This document shows positions 48,101 through 60,200 of a stretch of 64,000 nt of DNA, piece after piece. A model generated the notes under the pieces. That model saw only the letters and a list, made by a program, of their open reading frames with translations, was not told the DNA's origin and ran no database searches. The stretch lies in assembly GCA_963806495.1 (NCBI GenBank), contig CAWDYA010000004.1, positions 1 to 64,000 of the forward strand, written 5' to 3'. The position numbers and the translations under genes are program-made. Each line of letters begins with the position of its first letter. Position 1 is the first letter of the stretch. Source of the stretch: CAWDYA01 sp963806495. GTDB lineage: Bacteria > Acidobacteriota > Polarisedimenticolia > JACPZX01 > DASXTC01.

Positions 48101-51100
48101 GCTGGTGAAGACCCCCATTCCGTCGTTTCGGAACAGCCTGTTGGCCGAGTCGGAATTGACGAGGAAGATGTCGAGATCCCCGTCGTCGTCGTAGTCAACC
48201 CACGAGGCGCCGCGGCCCTGGCCGGCATCGTCCAAAGGCGCCGTGGTCGCGTCCACGAAGGTCCCGGCGTCGTTGCGGAAGAGCTTGTTCGGCTCACCCA
48301 CCCGTACCTGGTACAGATCGAGATCGCCGTCCTTGTCGTAGTCGGCCCACGCCGCTCCGTATCCGGCTCCCGGACCGAGAACGGGTTCGGAGAGGAGAGA
48401 GTCGAACGAGCCGTCCCCCTCGTTGTGGTAGAGCCTGCTGAAGGAGCCGCTGTTGGACAGGAACAGGTCCACGTTGCCGTCGTTGTCGTAGTCGCCCCAG
48501 ATCGCGGCGCGTCCACTGCCTGTGTCGCCCAGCGGTGGGGCCGTCGCGTCGGTGAAGACGAGCCCGCCCTCGTTGCGCAGGAGCTTGTCGGAACCGAGGC
48601 TGGAGATGTAGATGTCCTGGTCGCCGTCGTTGTCGTAGTCGCCCCAGGCGGCGCCGACACTCTGGCTGGCCGGGTCTGCGAGCGGGCCTGTGGCAGCGCT
48701 GGTCCAGGCCGCGCAGTCGTCGCCCACCCCGTCGCCGACGAGATCGTCGGATGTGCCGCAGATCCCATCCGGGCCGAACAGCTTCCCGAGATCGTCATCC
48801 GTGTCGCACCTCCCGTCCGGCCCGGCGGCGACCTCGGTGTCCTGCTGGAGCGTATTGGGAACGCTCGGGCAGTTGTCGCACAGATCGTTGACGCCGTCGC
48901 CATCCGCATCGGGCTGGGAGGCATCCGGAACGTTCGGGCAGCCGTCGCAGATGCTGTAGATGCCGTCGAGATCGGGATCGCTCAGCAGCGCCGTGGTCCA
49001 CAGCTCCGTGACGTCATTGACGATCTGGTCGGCGATGTACATCACCTTGGATCCGTCGGGAGCGATGCGGAAGTCGGCCTCCACGGTGCCGCTGGCGACG
49101 GGCGTGGGGTTGACCTTGATCAGGGGGCCGCCGATGACGGGAACACTGTACACGTCGTTGGGGCTGGCCGCGGTCCGGAAGACGACCGTGGCGCCGTCCG
49201 AACTCATCCCCAGGGGATCGTCCTCGTCGAGGAACGGGCCCGCAGGGTTCAGCTTCGTCACCATGCCGCCCGTCACGGGGACGCTGTATAGGTCGGCGTT
49301 GAGCGAGTCCTGCTTCGCCCGATAGACTGCGCGTGCGCCGCCGGGAGTGATCTCGGCGAGAAGCACCCCGCCGCCCGAGATCATGGGGCCGCTGAGCAGG
49401 AGGCTGCTGCCCCCGAGGATCGGGATGGAACGCAGCTCCTGGATCCCGTCCATCAGGTTGTCCTGATAGATGTAGACGATCGTCGAGCTGTCCGGGGTGA
49501 TACGGAAATCGCGAGGACCACTCGAGACGATGCCGAATGTGAGCTGGAGCGAATCGCCGCCCAGGATCGAGTAGCTGTACAGCTGCAGGTCAGTATCAGC
49601 GTCCGCGCCTATGTGGACGACGCGGGTACTGTCGGGCGAAATCCGGAAGAAGCCGCCGGGATGGCCGCCTCCGGTGCCGATGACGACCGGCGTCCCGCCC
49701 GTCACCGGGACGCTCCACAGACTCGAGGGGGAGGCGAAGTCGAAGTCGACGACCTCGAACACGACCCACGCCCCATCGGGGCTGATCCGGTAGTCCGTGA
49801 CGTCGGCGCCGGGGTCCAGAGAGCCATGCAACCGGGTCACCGTGCCTCCCGCGATCGGGACGCTGTACAGCTCGTACTGCTCGTCCACGTCCTTGTCTGC
49901 CAGGAACACGACGCGGGAGCCGTCGGGGGTGATCAGGAAGGAGACCACCTCGCCGCCTACCACGATCGGCCCGTTGAGTTCGGTCTCGGCGCCTCCCGCT
50001 ATCGGTACGCTGAACAGACGCGGGACGAACGCAGGCGGGTCGGTGTTGGCGATGAAGACCACGCGTGTGCTGTCGGCGCTGACGGCGTAGGATAGCGTGT
50101 CCATCGTCGTGATCTCGGTTGCGGCGCCACCCGCCACGGGGACGCTACGGAGGGTGTAGAATTTGTCCGCAGTCTGATCGGAACGGAACACCACATTCGA
50201 GCTGTCGGGGCTGATCGCGTAGTCCAGCACCTCCCGGCCGATGGGCAGGGCGGGGTTGTTCAGGCGGACGGCGCCACCCCCACCGCTGGGCGCGCTGTAG
50301 ATCTCCACCACATTGTCGGTGTCCTGATCCGCCATGTAGACCACGCGCTGGCTGTCCGGTGTGAAGCTGGCCGACCAGGCCGCCGGCGTGAAGCCGTAGA
50401 TGTCGCCGCCGCTCACCATCGCATTGTTGATGCGGGCGGGGAGCCCGCCGTCCTGCGCAGGATTGAACAGAGTCGGGCAGTTGTCCACATCTCCGCAGAC
50501 CCCGTCGAGATCGGCATCCATGAACGGATCGAGCGGGCAGGTATCGCATGCATCGCCTATGCCATCACCGTCCGCGTCCTCCTGGCCGGGGTTCTGCGTC
50601 CCGGGGAACGCTTCCACCACCACATTGTCCACCGCGAACGTGTCTCCGATGGCTGAGTCGCCGGTGCGGTAATCGAACACAATGCCGATGTCCTGGCCCG
50701 CATAGCCTGACAGATCGTAGGCGAGGCTGTTGATGACGCCCGAGCTCGTTGCGAGCGGATAGCAGTTGTTGAGAATGTCGAACGGCCCGCCGAATGTGAT
50801 CCTCGCATCCTTCGTGTCGAACCCACCACCCAGCGAGCAGCTTCCCAGCTCGTCGAAGGCGAGCACGTCGAAGGTCAGCCGGATGAGGCCGAGACCGGGA
50901 AGGTGCAGCGTCGGGCTGGTGAGCTGGCTCGTCTCGGTGGACGAGTCGGCGAGGCACGAGGGGCCGCGGTTGCCGTTGGAGACGAACATCGTGCTCGGCA
51001 GCGGCGTCCCGGTGCAAGTGGAGCTCGCGAGGTGCCATGTGCTATTCGTTCCCGACGCGACCCATCCGCCCGCTCCCGACTCGAAGTCGAAGACGGCCGG

Positions 51101-52943
51101 CAGCGAGGAGCTGCAGTTGTCGCAAGCGTCGCCGACTCCGTCGCTGTCCTCGTCCTGCTGCGCCCCGAAGTTGTACACGGTCGGGCAGTTATCGGCCGCA
51201 CCACACAGCATGTCATCGTCCGGATCGTCCGCCGCATCGTCAGGACAGCGATCGAGGCGATCGGGTACCCCGTCGCTATCTTGATCCGAGTCGCGGATGA
51301 TGCGCAGCCAGTAGGGCCCCGTCGTGGCGCCCCCGCTGCCGTTCAGATCCAGGTCGGGGTACGATGACACCGCGAGGTACAGATCTCCCGTGAAGTCGGC
51401 TGTGTAGGTGAGCGCCGGATCCAGGGTGAAATCGCTCGAATCGGGGTGGATCGCGTCGTCTACCAGCCGAATCAACCCCATCGGGCCGTAGATGCCGATG
51501 GCGGCGTCGAGCGGCGAGCCGAGCTCCGAAGCGTCCACGTCGATTCGGACGACCTGCCCGTTCTGAACGGGGATCCGGTAGAAATCGAGGTCGCCGCCGG
51601 TGAGCATCGCCGGCGCGGTGTCCATGCCGCCGGCCAGGTCGGTCAGCGTCGAGGCCGCGCCCTGCGAGTCGTTCGGCTCGAACCCGTCGCTCGAGGGCAG
51701 CTCGTTCAGCATGATGTCCAGGCCGCTGAAGGATCCCACGGTGTACCCTTCGAGCAGGACATCGTCGGGGTCGTCGAGGGCGGGGTCCCCGCTCTCGCCA
51801 AGGCTGCGACACTCCTCCGGGCCCGGTACGGTCGGCGGTGTCGCCAGCGGTCCCACGAAGGTCCCGTTTGAGATCGAGAAGCGCCGGTCGATCTGCTCCA
51901 CGCAGAGGCTGTACGTGCCGGGTGGTGTGCCGCCGATGAGATACGTGCCCTGCTCTGGAGGGTCGCCCGTGACGCAGGGGCTGGCCGTCGAGCAGGGGGA
52001 GCAGATGCCGCCTTCGTTGCAAGGGAAGAATCGTGCGCCGGAGATCCCGGAATAAGCGCGCATCCTGGGATCCGAGACCTCTCTGGCGACCACGTGGGCC
52101 CCCTGGAACGGCAGCCCGTCGGGACGGCGGATCACGCCCGTCAGCGTTGCAGTCGCCGAGCTGAAGGCGGCGGAGGGGTAAAGCGTGGCGTAGGCCGCCT
52201 CGTCATCAGGATTCAGCGAGGCGATCGCTTCCTCGTCGTCCACCGCGATGGGATACATCGTCGGGATGTAGATGTCGTTGTCCGGATCTCCATCGTTGGC
52301 CATCTCGTGATTGACCACGCTGTGGTCGAGGCCGGCGAAATGGCCGGCCTCGTGCACCATGATCGCCTCGAAAGCAAGCTCCGAGACGGCGTCGTCCGGC
52401 GACACCGGCATCCCCGCGCCGTCGAAAAAAGCGCCGTTGATCACGATGCTCGCCCCGGTGATCCCGCCGGCCAGCGGCACCGAAGGATGGTCGAGCCCCG
52501 AGACGCCGAGAACGTCGAATCGGGCTCCGACCCCGAACATCTCGTCGATGATCGATCCGTCCGCGTCGTATATGACGGGTGACCAACCGTCCGACGGCTT
52601 GCGCCAGAAGTTGGCCCAATGGAACGGGTTGTCCGAGGGAAGCCCGGTGGCGTTGATGTCGCCGGGCAGCTCCGAGCCGGCCGTGAAGGCGAGAATCGCT
52701 GAACGGCACACTCTGCCAGCGCGAGAACGCTTCTGTCAGCAGCGCGTCCGCCTGAGCGTTCGAGAGCAAGCCCAGGGTGCCGGCATCCGGGTTGTAGACG
52801 ACGGTCGGCGAACTCCAGAGGAACGGTGTTCCGTCTCCTTTCACGGCGCGGGCGCCGCCGCCAAACGCGGCGCGGCCCGCGATCCCGGCAGCCAGGATCG
52901 TCAGGGCGGAGAAAGCGAGCCACCTCGGTCCGCGCGCGGTCAT
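45157..52943 (-). CDS. giant exported matrixin-like protein with FG-GAP repeats (frames broken near 52695 and 45400)
   Basis: About 2,595 aa. Signal peptide MTARGPRWLAFSALTILAAG. A metzincin motif MVHEAGHFAGLDHS follows (HExxHxxGxxH). Then a PPC-like domain (GDLDFYRIPVQNGQVVRIDV), thrombospondin-3 calcium repeats (DEDSDGVGDACDNC), a MAM-like segment, a TolB-like propeller (SPDSSNVVFRSDQ), a second TSP3 array, seven FG-GAP blades (GDYDNDGDQDIYIS), an ASPIC/UnbV domain (NHWLHLDLVGTVSNRSGIGA), a Big_5-like Ig domain (WVLPSDGSIDVALATSIVLM), integrin-type FG-GAP repeats and a short C-terminal fibronectin-like domain ending in NDLQCP. Probable surface protease/adhesin. Start is the ATG in ATGA overlapping the small upstream gene. 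Confidence 0.88.
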
Positions 52944-53554
52944 GGCTGCGCCTCCCCGAGGAGGGTCTGGACCATGTCGAGGAGATCGTCGGCGGGAATG
53001 TCAGGCCGCCCTTTCCATCTCGCATAAGAGGCGCCTAGACGCCTCGCGGCATGTTGGTCGAGCCCGCCGAGCAGAAAACGGTTGGCGAAGGCGTTGATCG
53101 CGAGTCGTCGCCCCTGCTTGTCCGGGATGATCACGAACTTCCCCTGGCCGAACCCGACGGGACTCGTCAGGCCTCGGGAGCTGTCGCCGTAAAGGAAGAG
53201 GATGAGCTCCTCGCCCGGGGCGAAGCGCGGCAGGCCGTCCACCTCGCCCCGGTCCCGTTCGCGCGCATCCTGGCGGCCCAGGAGCTTTATCGTCACCTGG
53301 CCGTGGGCGTCTCCCTTCGCGCGGCGCGTCACCGTCAGCGTGACGAAGGTGACCGGTTGGCCGAGCCGGGGATCCTCCTCGGTCCGCACGCTCACGCAAC
53401 GTGCCGCGAAGATCCGGTCGGCTCTCCGGGACATCTGATCGAGGTTCAGCGGCCGGATCTGGGACGCCTCGGCAGAGCCGGCCAGTATTGACAGCAGGAG
53501 AATCGAAAGAAAACTAATCCGACGCGGAGAAGGAGGACGGCCCGGATGGCGCAT
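52940..53554 (-). CDS. small exported protein paired with matrixin-like protein
   Basis: A 204-aa protein, intact. Signal peptide (RRISFLSILLLSILAGSAEA). The mature part reads SQIRPLNLDQMSRRADRIFA, then TFVTLTVTRRAKG, FAPGEELILFLYGD, VGFGQGKFVII and LDMVQTLLGE. It is the clean paralogue of the protein at 10183-10833; both have an envelope of beta strands around P-x-F-x-x-GEE. Its TGA overlaps the ATG of the giant matrixin-like gene (ATGA), the same arrangement as the other copy. The family is unknown to me; it may escort, inhibit or process the secreted partner. A TTG nine bases upstream is an alternative start. Confidence 0.8.
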   Translation of the reverse strand: MRHPGRPPSPRRISFLSILLLSILAGSAEASQIRPLNLDQMSRRADRIFAARCVSVRTEEDPRLGQPVTFVTLTVTRRAKGDAHGQVTIKLLGRQDARERDRGEVDGLPRFAPGEELILFLYGDSSRGLTSPVGFGQGKFVIIPDKQGRRLAINAFANRFLLGGLDQHAARRLGASYARWKGRPDIPADDLLDMVQTLLGEAQP

Positions 53555-53557
53555 GAT

Positions 53558-53581
53558 TGCCAAACCTACCTTTCATTGGCA
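53558..53581 (-). promoter_or_regulatory. hairpin that loops out the ribosome binding site
   Basis: In the mRNA, TGCCAA pairs with TTGGCA and the 12-nt loop holds AAAGGTAGG, the only Shine-Dalgarno before the ATG at 53554. It could gate translation of the whole three-gene operon. Confidence 0.4.
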
Positions 53582-53634
53582 GGAGGTTGCGTGGCATCTT
53601 GGGGGGGCCGCCTTGAGGCCAGCGGGGCAAATTC

Positions 53635-53664
53635 ATCCTACGCAAGGTATCTCGCGGATGTCAA
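53635..53664 (-). promoter_or_regulatory. sigma70-type promoter of the matrixin/kinase operon
   Basis: TTGACA (53659-53664) and TAGGAT (53635-53640) on the minus strand, 18-bp spacer; predicted start ~53628, ~74-nt leader. Confidence 0.65.
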
Positions 53665-54290
53665 CACTTTTCGTGTCGAGGTCGGCCGGGTGATGATCCC
53701 CGCCGTGTCTCGCTCCCGGCGGAGCATTGCGCCGCACGCCGACCGTGCACCCGGTCCCGCATCGGCCACGTTGAGGGATGACCGGAACGGGTGTTTGCGT
53801 TGGTGCGGCATCCGCACCCGAAGGCGTATCTCAGAGATCGTGAACACACCGCTCGAGCGGCGTCATCGGTAGCCGGTTGGAGCACACCAGGCTCCTCCGT
53901 CGGCGAGGGGATGCTGAAGACCAGGCAGGATCCTGCAGATGGGATTCAAGCGGAGAGCACCGGGTCGGTACGGTGCGGGTTCTGTGCGGGAACCGCCGAT
54001 CAAACTTGTCCCGCCGCCTCCCGCCACGGCCTCCACCAGCCCGGGGATCCCCGCGATCAAGCTCCCGCCTCCGTGCCCCGCGGCCGAGGCAAAAAGCACG
54101 CGCCGACCCCGGCCGATGCGTTTTCCGTGTCGTGTTTCGCTTGCGGTTGACGATCTACCTGATAGGCGCGCGACATATCGCGCTCGTCACCACGGTGGCC
54201 GCGACCGGCCCGCGAACGGAGCCGCCGCCCGGGCCCGGCAGTGTCGTGCAATTTCTTGAGTTCGTGGCTGGAGATGAGGGGGATCCCGCC
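53665..54290. other. divergent intergenic region
   Basis: 626 bp between the operon promoter and the BNR/beta-helix gene. It holds the dispersed repeat copy at 53973-54002. Open frames exist on both strands but lack ribosome sites and coding character. No rightward promoter is obvious. Confidence 0.6.
53973..54002. repeat. 30-bp dispersed repeat, copy 2
   Basis: Matches 42467-42496 in the same orientation, 27 of 30 positions. No tRNA fragment or integrase lies beside it. Confidence 0.6.
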
Positions 54291-57200
54291 ATGGGGGGCA
54301 GGTCAAGGCCGTTTCTCGTCGCGCTGCTCGGCAGCGTCGTCGCGGGGGGCCTCCTCGTCGCGTCGATACCTCAGGCCGAGGTGAACGTCTCGGCGACGGC
54401 CGGCTACCAGGGGCAGGCCGATGTCGCCGTCGACCCGCACGACCCGGACGCCGTGATGGTGGTGGGCAGCGACGACGACGGTCCGGGCCCGACCGCATGG
54501 TCGTCCGCCGACGGCGGCGACACCTATTCGTCCGCGGCGCTGCCGCTCCTGTTCGCCGGGCACACCTTCGCCGAGGGGTCGGAGCCGGCCGTGGCGGTGG
54601 ACGCCGACGGCACCTGGTACGCCACCTACGAGGTCCACGATCTGGATGGCGGCAGCAATCCCATCGACAGCTCCATCGCCGTGGCGCGTTCGTACAACGG
54701 TCTGGTCTGGGAGGCGGCGGCGCTGGTCGAGGACCACCGGGGGGCGGGGGCGGATCCGTCGACCGAGACGCCACACATCGCGGTCGATCTCCAGCCCGCC
54801 GGTTGCACTCCCTGGTCCGGCCGGCTCCAGCTCGTATGGGTCCGGCGCACGGGCGCCGACCGGGCCGTGTACCGCTCGTACTCCGGCGATGACGGGAGCA
54901 CCTGGGCGACGCCCGTGAAGATCAACGACGGTCTCTCCGGAGCGGAGAACGTCCGGCGGCCACGCGTGGCGGTCGGACCCGGCGGGGCGGTTCATGCCGT
55001 CTGGCTCGACGATCTGCAGAAGACCATCGTCACCGATTCCTCAGCGAACGGTGGACAGACCTGGGGCGGCGACGTCAACGCCGCCACGGTGACCCTGGGA
55101 TGCGGCACCGGGGACTGCGGAGTGGATCTCACCTGCAGCGGCGGGGCCCTGCACGGCTCGACACCGTCGCTGGCCATCGACACGAGCTGGACCGCCAGGC
55201 GGGGCACGCTCTACATCGCATTCGCCGACGACCCCAACACGCCGGGTGATCTCGACGTCTTGGTGATCTCCTCCGTGGACGGCGGCGCGAGCTGGTCCAG
55301 CCCGGCGCCGATCGGCTCCGCCACGGCCTACCAGCAGTACGGTCCGGCGCTGGCGGTGCACCCCGTGGACGGCTCGCTCCACGCCGTCTGGTACGACCGG
55401 GCGGACAATCCCGACCCTGTCTGCGAGACGAGAGCCTGGCACGCCGTCTCCATCGACGGCGGCGCCACCTGGATGGACGAGACCGCCGTGTCGTCGGCGG
55501 TCTCCGACTACGATGGCGACCCGCGGGGCGAGGGGGCGCACGTCGCCGTGGCGGCGGCCGGCACGCGGGTGTTCCCGGTCTGGACCGACGACCGGGCCGC
55601 AGACCACGAGATCTACCTGGGCCGCATCGCCCGCGCGGGCGGAACGCTGGTGCGGGGCGGCACCATCAGCACCGACACGACCTGGCTGGCGGCCGACGGC
55701 CCGTACCTCGTCACCGGCGATCAGACCATCGCCACCGGCGCCACCCTGACCATCGAGGCCGGCGCCGAGGTGCGGATGGCCACCTGCGATGACCTTGCTT
55801 CCGGCATCGACACCAGCCGCGTCGAGTTCATCGTCGAGGGGGCACTGGACGTCGCCGGCACCGCCGGCAACACCGTGCAGTTCCAGAGCGGGGATCCCCA
55901 GCCGGCCAAATCGGACTGGTACGGGTTCCGTTTCCAGAACACGGCCGAGAGCAGCAGCTCGACTCTCGTCCACGCCGCCATCCGGCATGCCACCTACGGG
56001 ATCCGCCTGAGCAGCTCTTCGCCCACCCTTCAGGACGTCGACATCGAGCAGGCCGGCACCGGCGGGTTGGAGGGGACGGCACGGAGCGCCGTTTCTTTCT
56101 CCCCCACGCGGATGACCGTCACCGACGCCGGCACGCCGGTCTCCCTGACGAACGTCTCCGGAACCTGGACCGACGTCACGCTGAAGGACTCGACGGGCTC
56201 CGCCGGTACGATCAACGGCGGCAACCTGGATCTCCGGCTGGTCGGGATGCGGGTCCTGAACAACGCCGGCGGGGGTCTCATCACCAACCGCAGCGGCGGG
56301 CTGGAGGTCATCCTCTCCGAGTTCAGCGGGAACGGATCCGCCCAACCCGGCCTCACGATTCTGGGCAACGGTTCCCGGACCCTCGTGGCCAACGACTTCA
56401 CCGCCAACACGGGGGACGGCCTCGAGGTGGATGACGACACGTCCGGCTGGCCCGCGGTGGCGCTCTACGCGAGCAACTTCACCGGCAACGGCGGCGCCGC
56501 GGTCCGCATGATGCCGGGATCGCTGCCGGCCGACGCCCGCCGCAGCCACTGGGGTGCGCTGGAGGCGGAGATGACCGGGTACCCGCAGGACATCTCCGGG
56601 ATCTGGGACATCCACGACGACCCCGGCCTGCGGCACGTCGACTTCCGGCAGCATCAGGCGGCGTCGGTCGCCAACGACGGCGACCTGGAGTCCTACCTGG
56701 CCGTCTCGAGCACCATGAACGACAACGAGGCCGTGATCTACGGCGGCGCCGTGGCGCGAAACGGCGTCTTCCGGGTGGAGGTCTCCACCGACGGCGGATC
56801 CACCTGGTCGGACGCCACCGTGGACGGGGCCGCCTTCTCCTATTACTGGGCGCCGGCGCCGGGCACCTACACCGTCATGAGTCGCGTCACCGACACGCTC
56901 ATGAACGTGGAGGTCGTGCCGGACCAGGTGATCGTCAACGTCGGCACCGGGCCGACGCTCTCCGGCACGCTGCTGGGCAACGAGACCTGGAGCGGCGGGC
57001 CGATCGTGCTCGAGGGAGACGTGGTGGTCCCGGCGGGGATCACACTGACGGTCGACCCGGGCACCGTGGTGCGCGCCCAGTACCTCACCGACAGCACCTA
57101 CGGAGGCCTGGATCCGTCACGCATCGAGATCATCGTGCAGGGCGTGATGAAGTCCGACGGCGCCCTCGGCAACGAGACTGTCTGGGAGTCCTCCCGTGCG

Positions 57201-60200
57201 GGGACCGGCGCCTCGAAGGGGGACTGGTACGGGATACGGTATCTGGACACCACCACCGACACGCTCTCCGTGGTGCAGCACACGCAGATCGGCCACGCCG
57301 TCAACGGCGTCAAGCTCGAGTCGGCCGCCCCGGACGTGTTCGACAGCACGATCCACGATTGCTCCCAGAACGGCCTGAGCGGGAGCAGCGGCAGCCTGGC
57401 CAAGACGCTCTGGGTGCTCAGCGGCAACACTATCCAGGACAACGACGCAGACGGGGTAAACGTCACCGGCTATACCCGGGTGGACGTCCTGGGGGCGACC
57501 ATCACCGGAAACGGCGGCCGGGGTCTGAGCATCGACGCCGGCTCCAACGTGGTGACGGTCACCGGCGCCACCGTGTCGAACAACGGCGCCACGGGCGTGT
57601 GGATCAACTCGGCGGGCACGGGGTTCATCCTCCTCGACTCGATCATCGATTCCAACGGCGGCGACGGCGTCTACGTGAGCAACGGGGGCACCAGCAGCCG
57701 GATGGAACGGTTGACGGTGTCGAACAACGCGGTCAACGGGATCTATGCGGTGGGGGGGTCGGAGCTGGTGCTCCTCAAGAGCGTCATCTCGGGAAACCAG
57801 CGCGGCCTGCGGATCGGGAACCCGCGGCTGGTGGCGGCCTACAACTCCATCACCGGCAACACCGGGAATCTGCTGGGCGGATACCAGGGAAGCGGGGTGT
57901 ACTACGACACCGGCTCCGGCGCGCCCGCCGTGCTGGGGATGAACGATCTGGACGACGCCGTGGACTACGAGGTCTATCTGACCACACCGCGATCACTCAA
58001 GGCGCGGCGGAACTACTGGGGCGCAGCCACCACCGCCAGCATGAACGGGGCCGGCTTCCCGGCGGACCTCGGCGAGCTCTACGACATTCACGAGAACCGC
58101 GGGTATGGCGTGGTCGATTACGACAACTGGGCCGCGGCCTCGGTGGCCGGCGCCGCGCCGGGAGACCTGGCGGCCCACGTCACCTGGCCGGGCGACGGTG
58201 CTTCCCTGAACGTCTCCAGCGTCGTCCTCAGCGGTGTCGCCTATGCCGCCGGCGGGATCGACCACGTGGAGATATGCGTCCGCGAGCAGGGTGTCGACCC
58301 GCCCTGCGGCGACGCCGGTGGAGACACACCCTTTGGCGTGGTGACCGGCAAGGAGGCCTGGACCTTCGAGTGGTTCCCGCCGTCCACCGGGACGTTCGAG
58401 CTCGAGGCGCGGGTCGTGGACACCGGTAACGTGAAGTCGGCTCCCTCGGAGACGGTCACCTACAACGTGACCGTCCTGGGACCGGCGGTCACGGGTCCCG
58501 TGGCCATCTCCGGGCCGGTCATCGGCGACCAGACATGGAGCGGAGACATCGAGCTGACCGGCGACGTCGTCGTCGAGGCGGGCAAGACGCTGACCCTCCT
58601 GCCGGGGACGAACGTCCGGGCCCGCACCCTGGCCGACAATCGTCTCGGAGGAGAGGACACCTCGCGGATCGAGCTCATCGTGCGGGGCAACCTGGTGACC
58701 CAGGGAACCGGCGCTTCGCCGGTGACGCTGAGCTCGACGCGCATCGTGCCGGAGAAGGGGGATTGGTACGGGATCCGCTTCGAGTCGGTCAGCAACGCCT
58801 CGCTCAACGAATCTCGCCTGGACCTCGGTTGAGGCCGGGTGGCACGGTCTCGAGTTCCGGGACACCTTCGCCGCCCTGAACGAGGTCTCCAGCAGCAACA
58901 ACTACGCCGACGGCCTGTATCTCTCCAGCTCCACCGCCCTGTTCCCCGCCACCGCCTCCATCAACGGAGGGTCCTTTCTGGACAACGGGGCCTATGGCCT
59001 GTACCTCGACAGGATCCACGGGGCCTGGACCCTCGACGGCGTCGAGATCGGCGACAATGGCTCCTACGGGCTCTACGTCTACACCTGCAACGCGGACGGT
59101 CCGTTCACCATGGACGGTGTCAATGTCCACGACAACGTCTCGTACGGCGTCAACCTGTATTCGTGCGGCCGTCCGGTGAACGTGCTGTCCTCGACCTTCG
59201 ACGCCAACCTCGGAACCGGCTTCCTGGTGTCGAACCCGGACAAGACCACGATCCGCGCCAGCACGTTCTCGAATCACACCGCCACCGCCCTCGTCCTGAA
59301 CCACCCGGCCGGGCTGGTCCTGTCGAAGAACACGTTCGCTGGAAACGGGTCCAACGCGTCGATATCCGACAGCAGCGACGGGACCGCAATCGTGTTCAAC
59401 GAGTTCGGCCCCTGGACCAATCTCACCGACCGGGGGCTGACGCTCTCCGGCGTGCAGGCGGCGACCTCCCGCAACGCCCACTTCAACAACTTCCGCGAGC
59501 AGGGACCGGGAGTCGGCGATGTCATCCTTCGCAACGCGGTGGCGGCCAGTGTCGACGCCCGCGTCAACTACTGGGATCCGGACACCACCACCGAGATGGA
59601 CACCACCTCCTACCCCGCAAACATCACCAGCATCGACGACGTGGAGGACAACCCGGCCTGGGGCCGGGTGGACTACCGCGCGCACCGCCCGGCGGCGGTG
59701 GATCTGGCGCCTCCGCAGGTCTGCGGCTTCACGAGCCCCGTGGATGGCGACGCTCTGACCGGGCTGACGTTCACCGTGCAGGGAGCTGCGGCCGCGGATG
59801 ACGGCATACAGATGGTGGAGGTCTCCACCGACGGCGGCTCCACCTGGACGCCCGCCACCGGCCAGGAGCTGTGGACCTACGAGTGGACGCCGCCGGGCTC
59901 CGGGAGCTACACGCTGCAGTGTCGCGTGACGGACACGACCGCCGCGGTCCAGACGGTGCCCGCGTCCATCGACGTGGACGTCATGGCCGCGGCCGTCACC
60001 ACGTCCGGAACCCTCACGGGCGACGAGACCTGGTCGGGGGTCATCGTCCTGACCGGCGACGTCACGGTACCCGCAGGTGTCACCCTGACGATCGCGGAGG
60101 GCGCCACGATCAAGGCGGTCCCCCAGTCCGATGACCGGTTCGGCGGCGTGGACACGTCCCGGATCGAGCTGATCATCCAGGGAACACTGGATCTCCAGGG

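Noticed and set aside
42737..52711. One 3,324-codon frame joining the matrixin-like protein and the Ser/Thr kinase
   Set aside because: The junction is caused by the break near 45400; the true matrixin C-terminus ends at 45157 and the kinase has its own ATG at 45166.
53863..54099. Possible small minus-strand gene in the intergenic region
   Set aside because: No ribosome site, no signal peptide or domain; it runs through the dispersed repeat.
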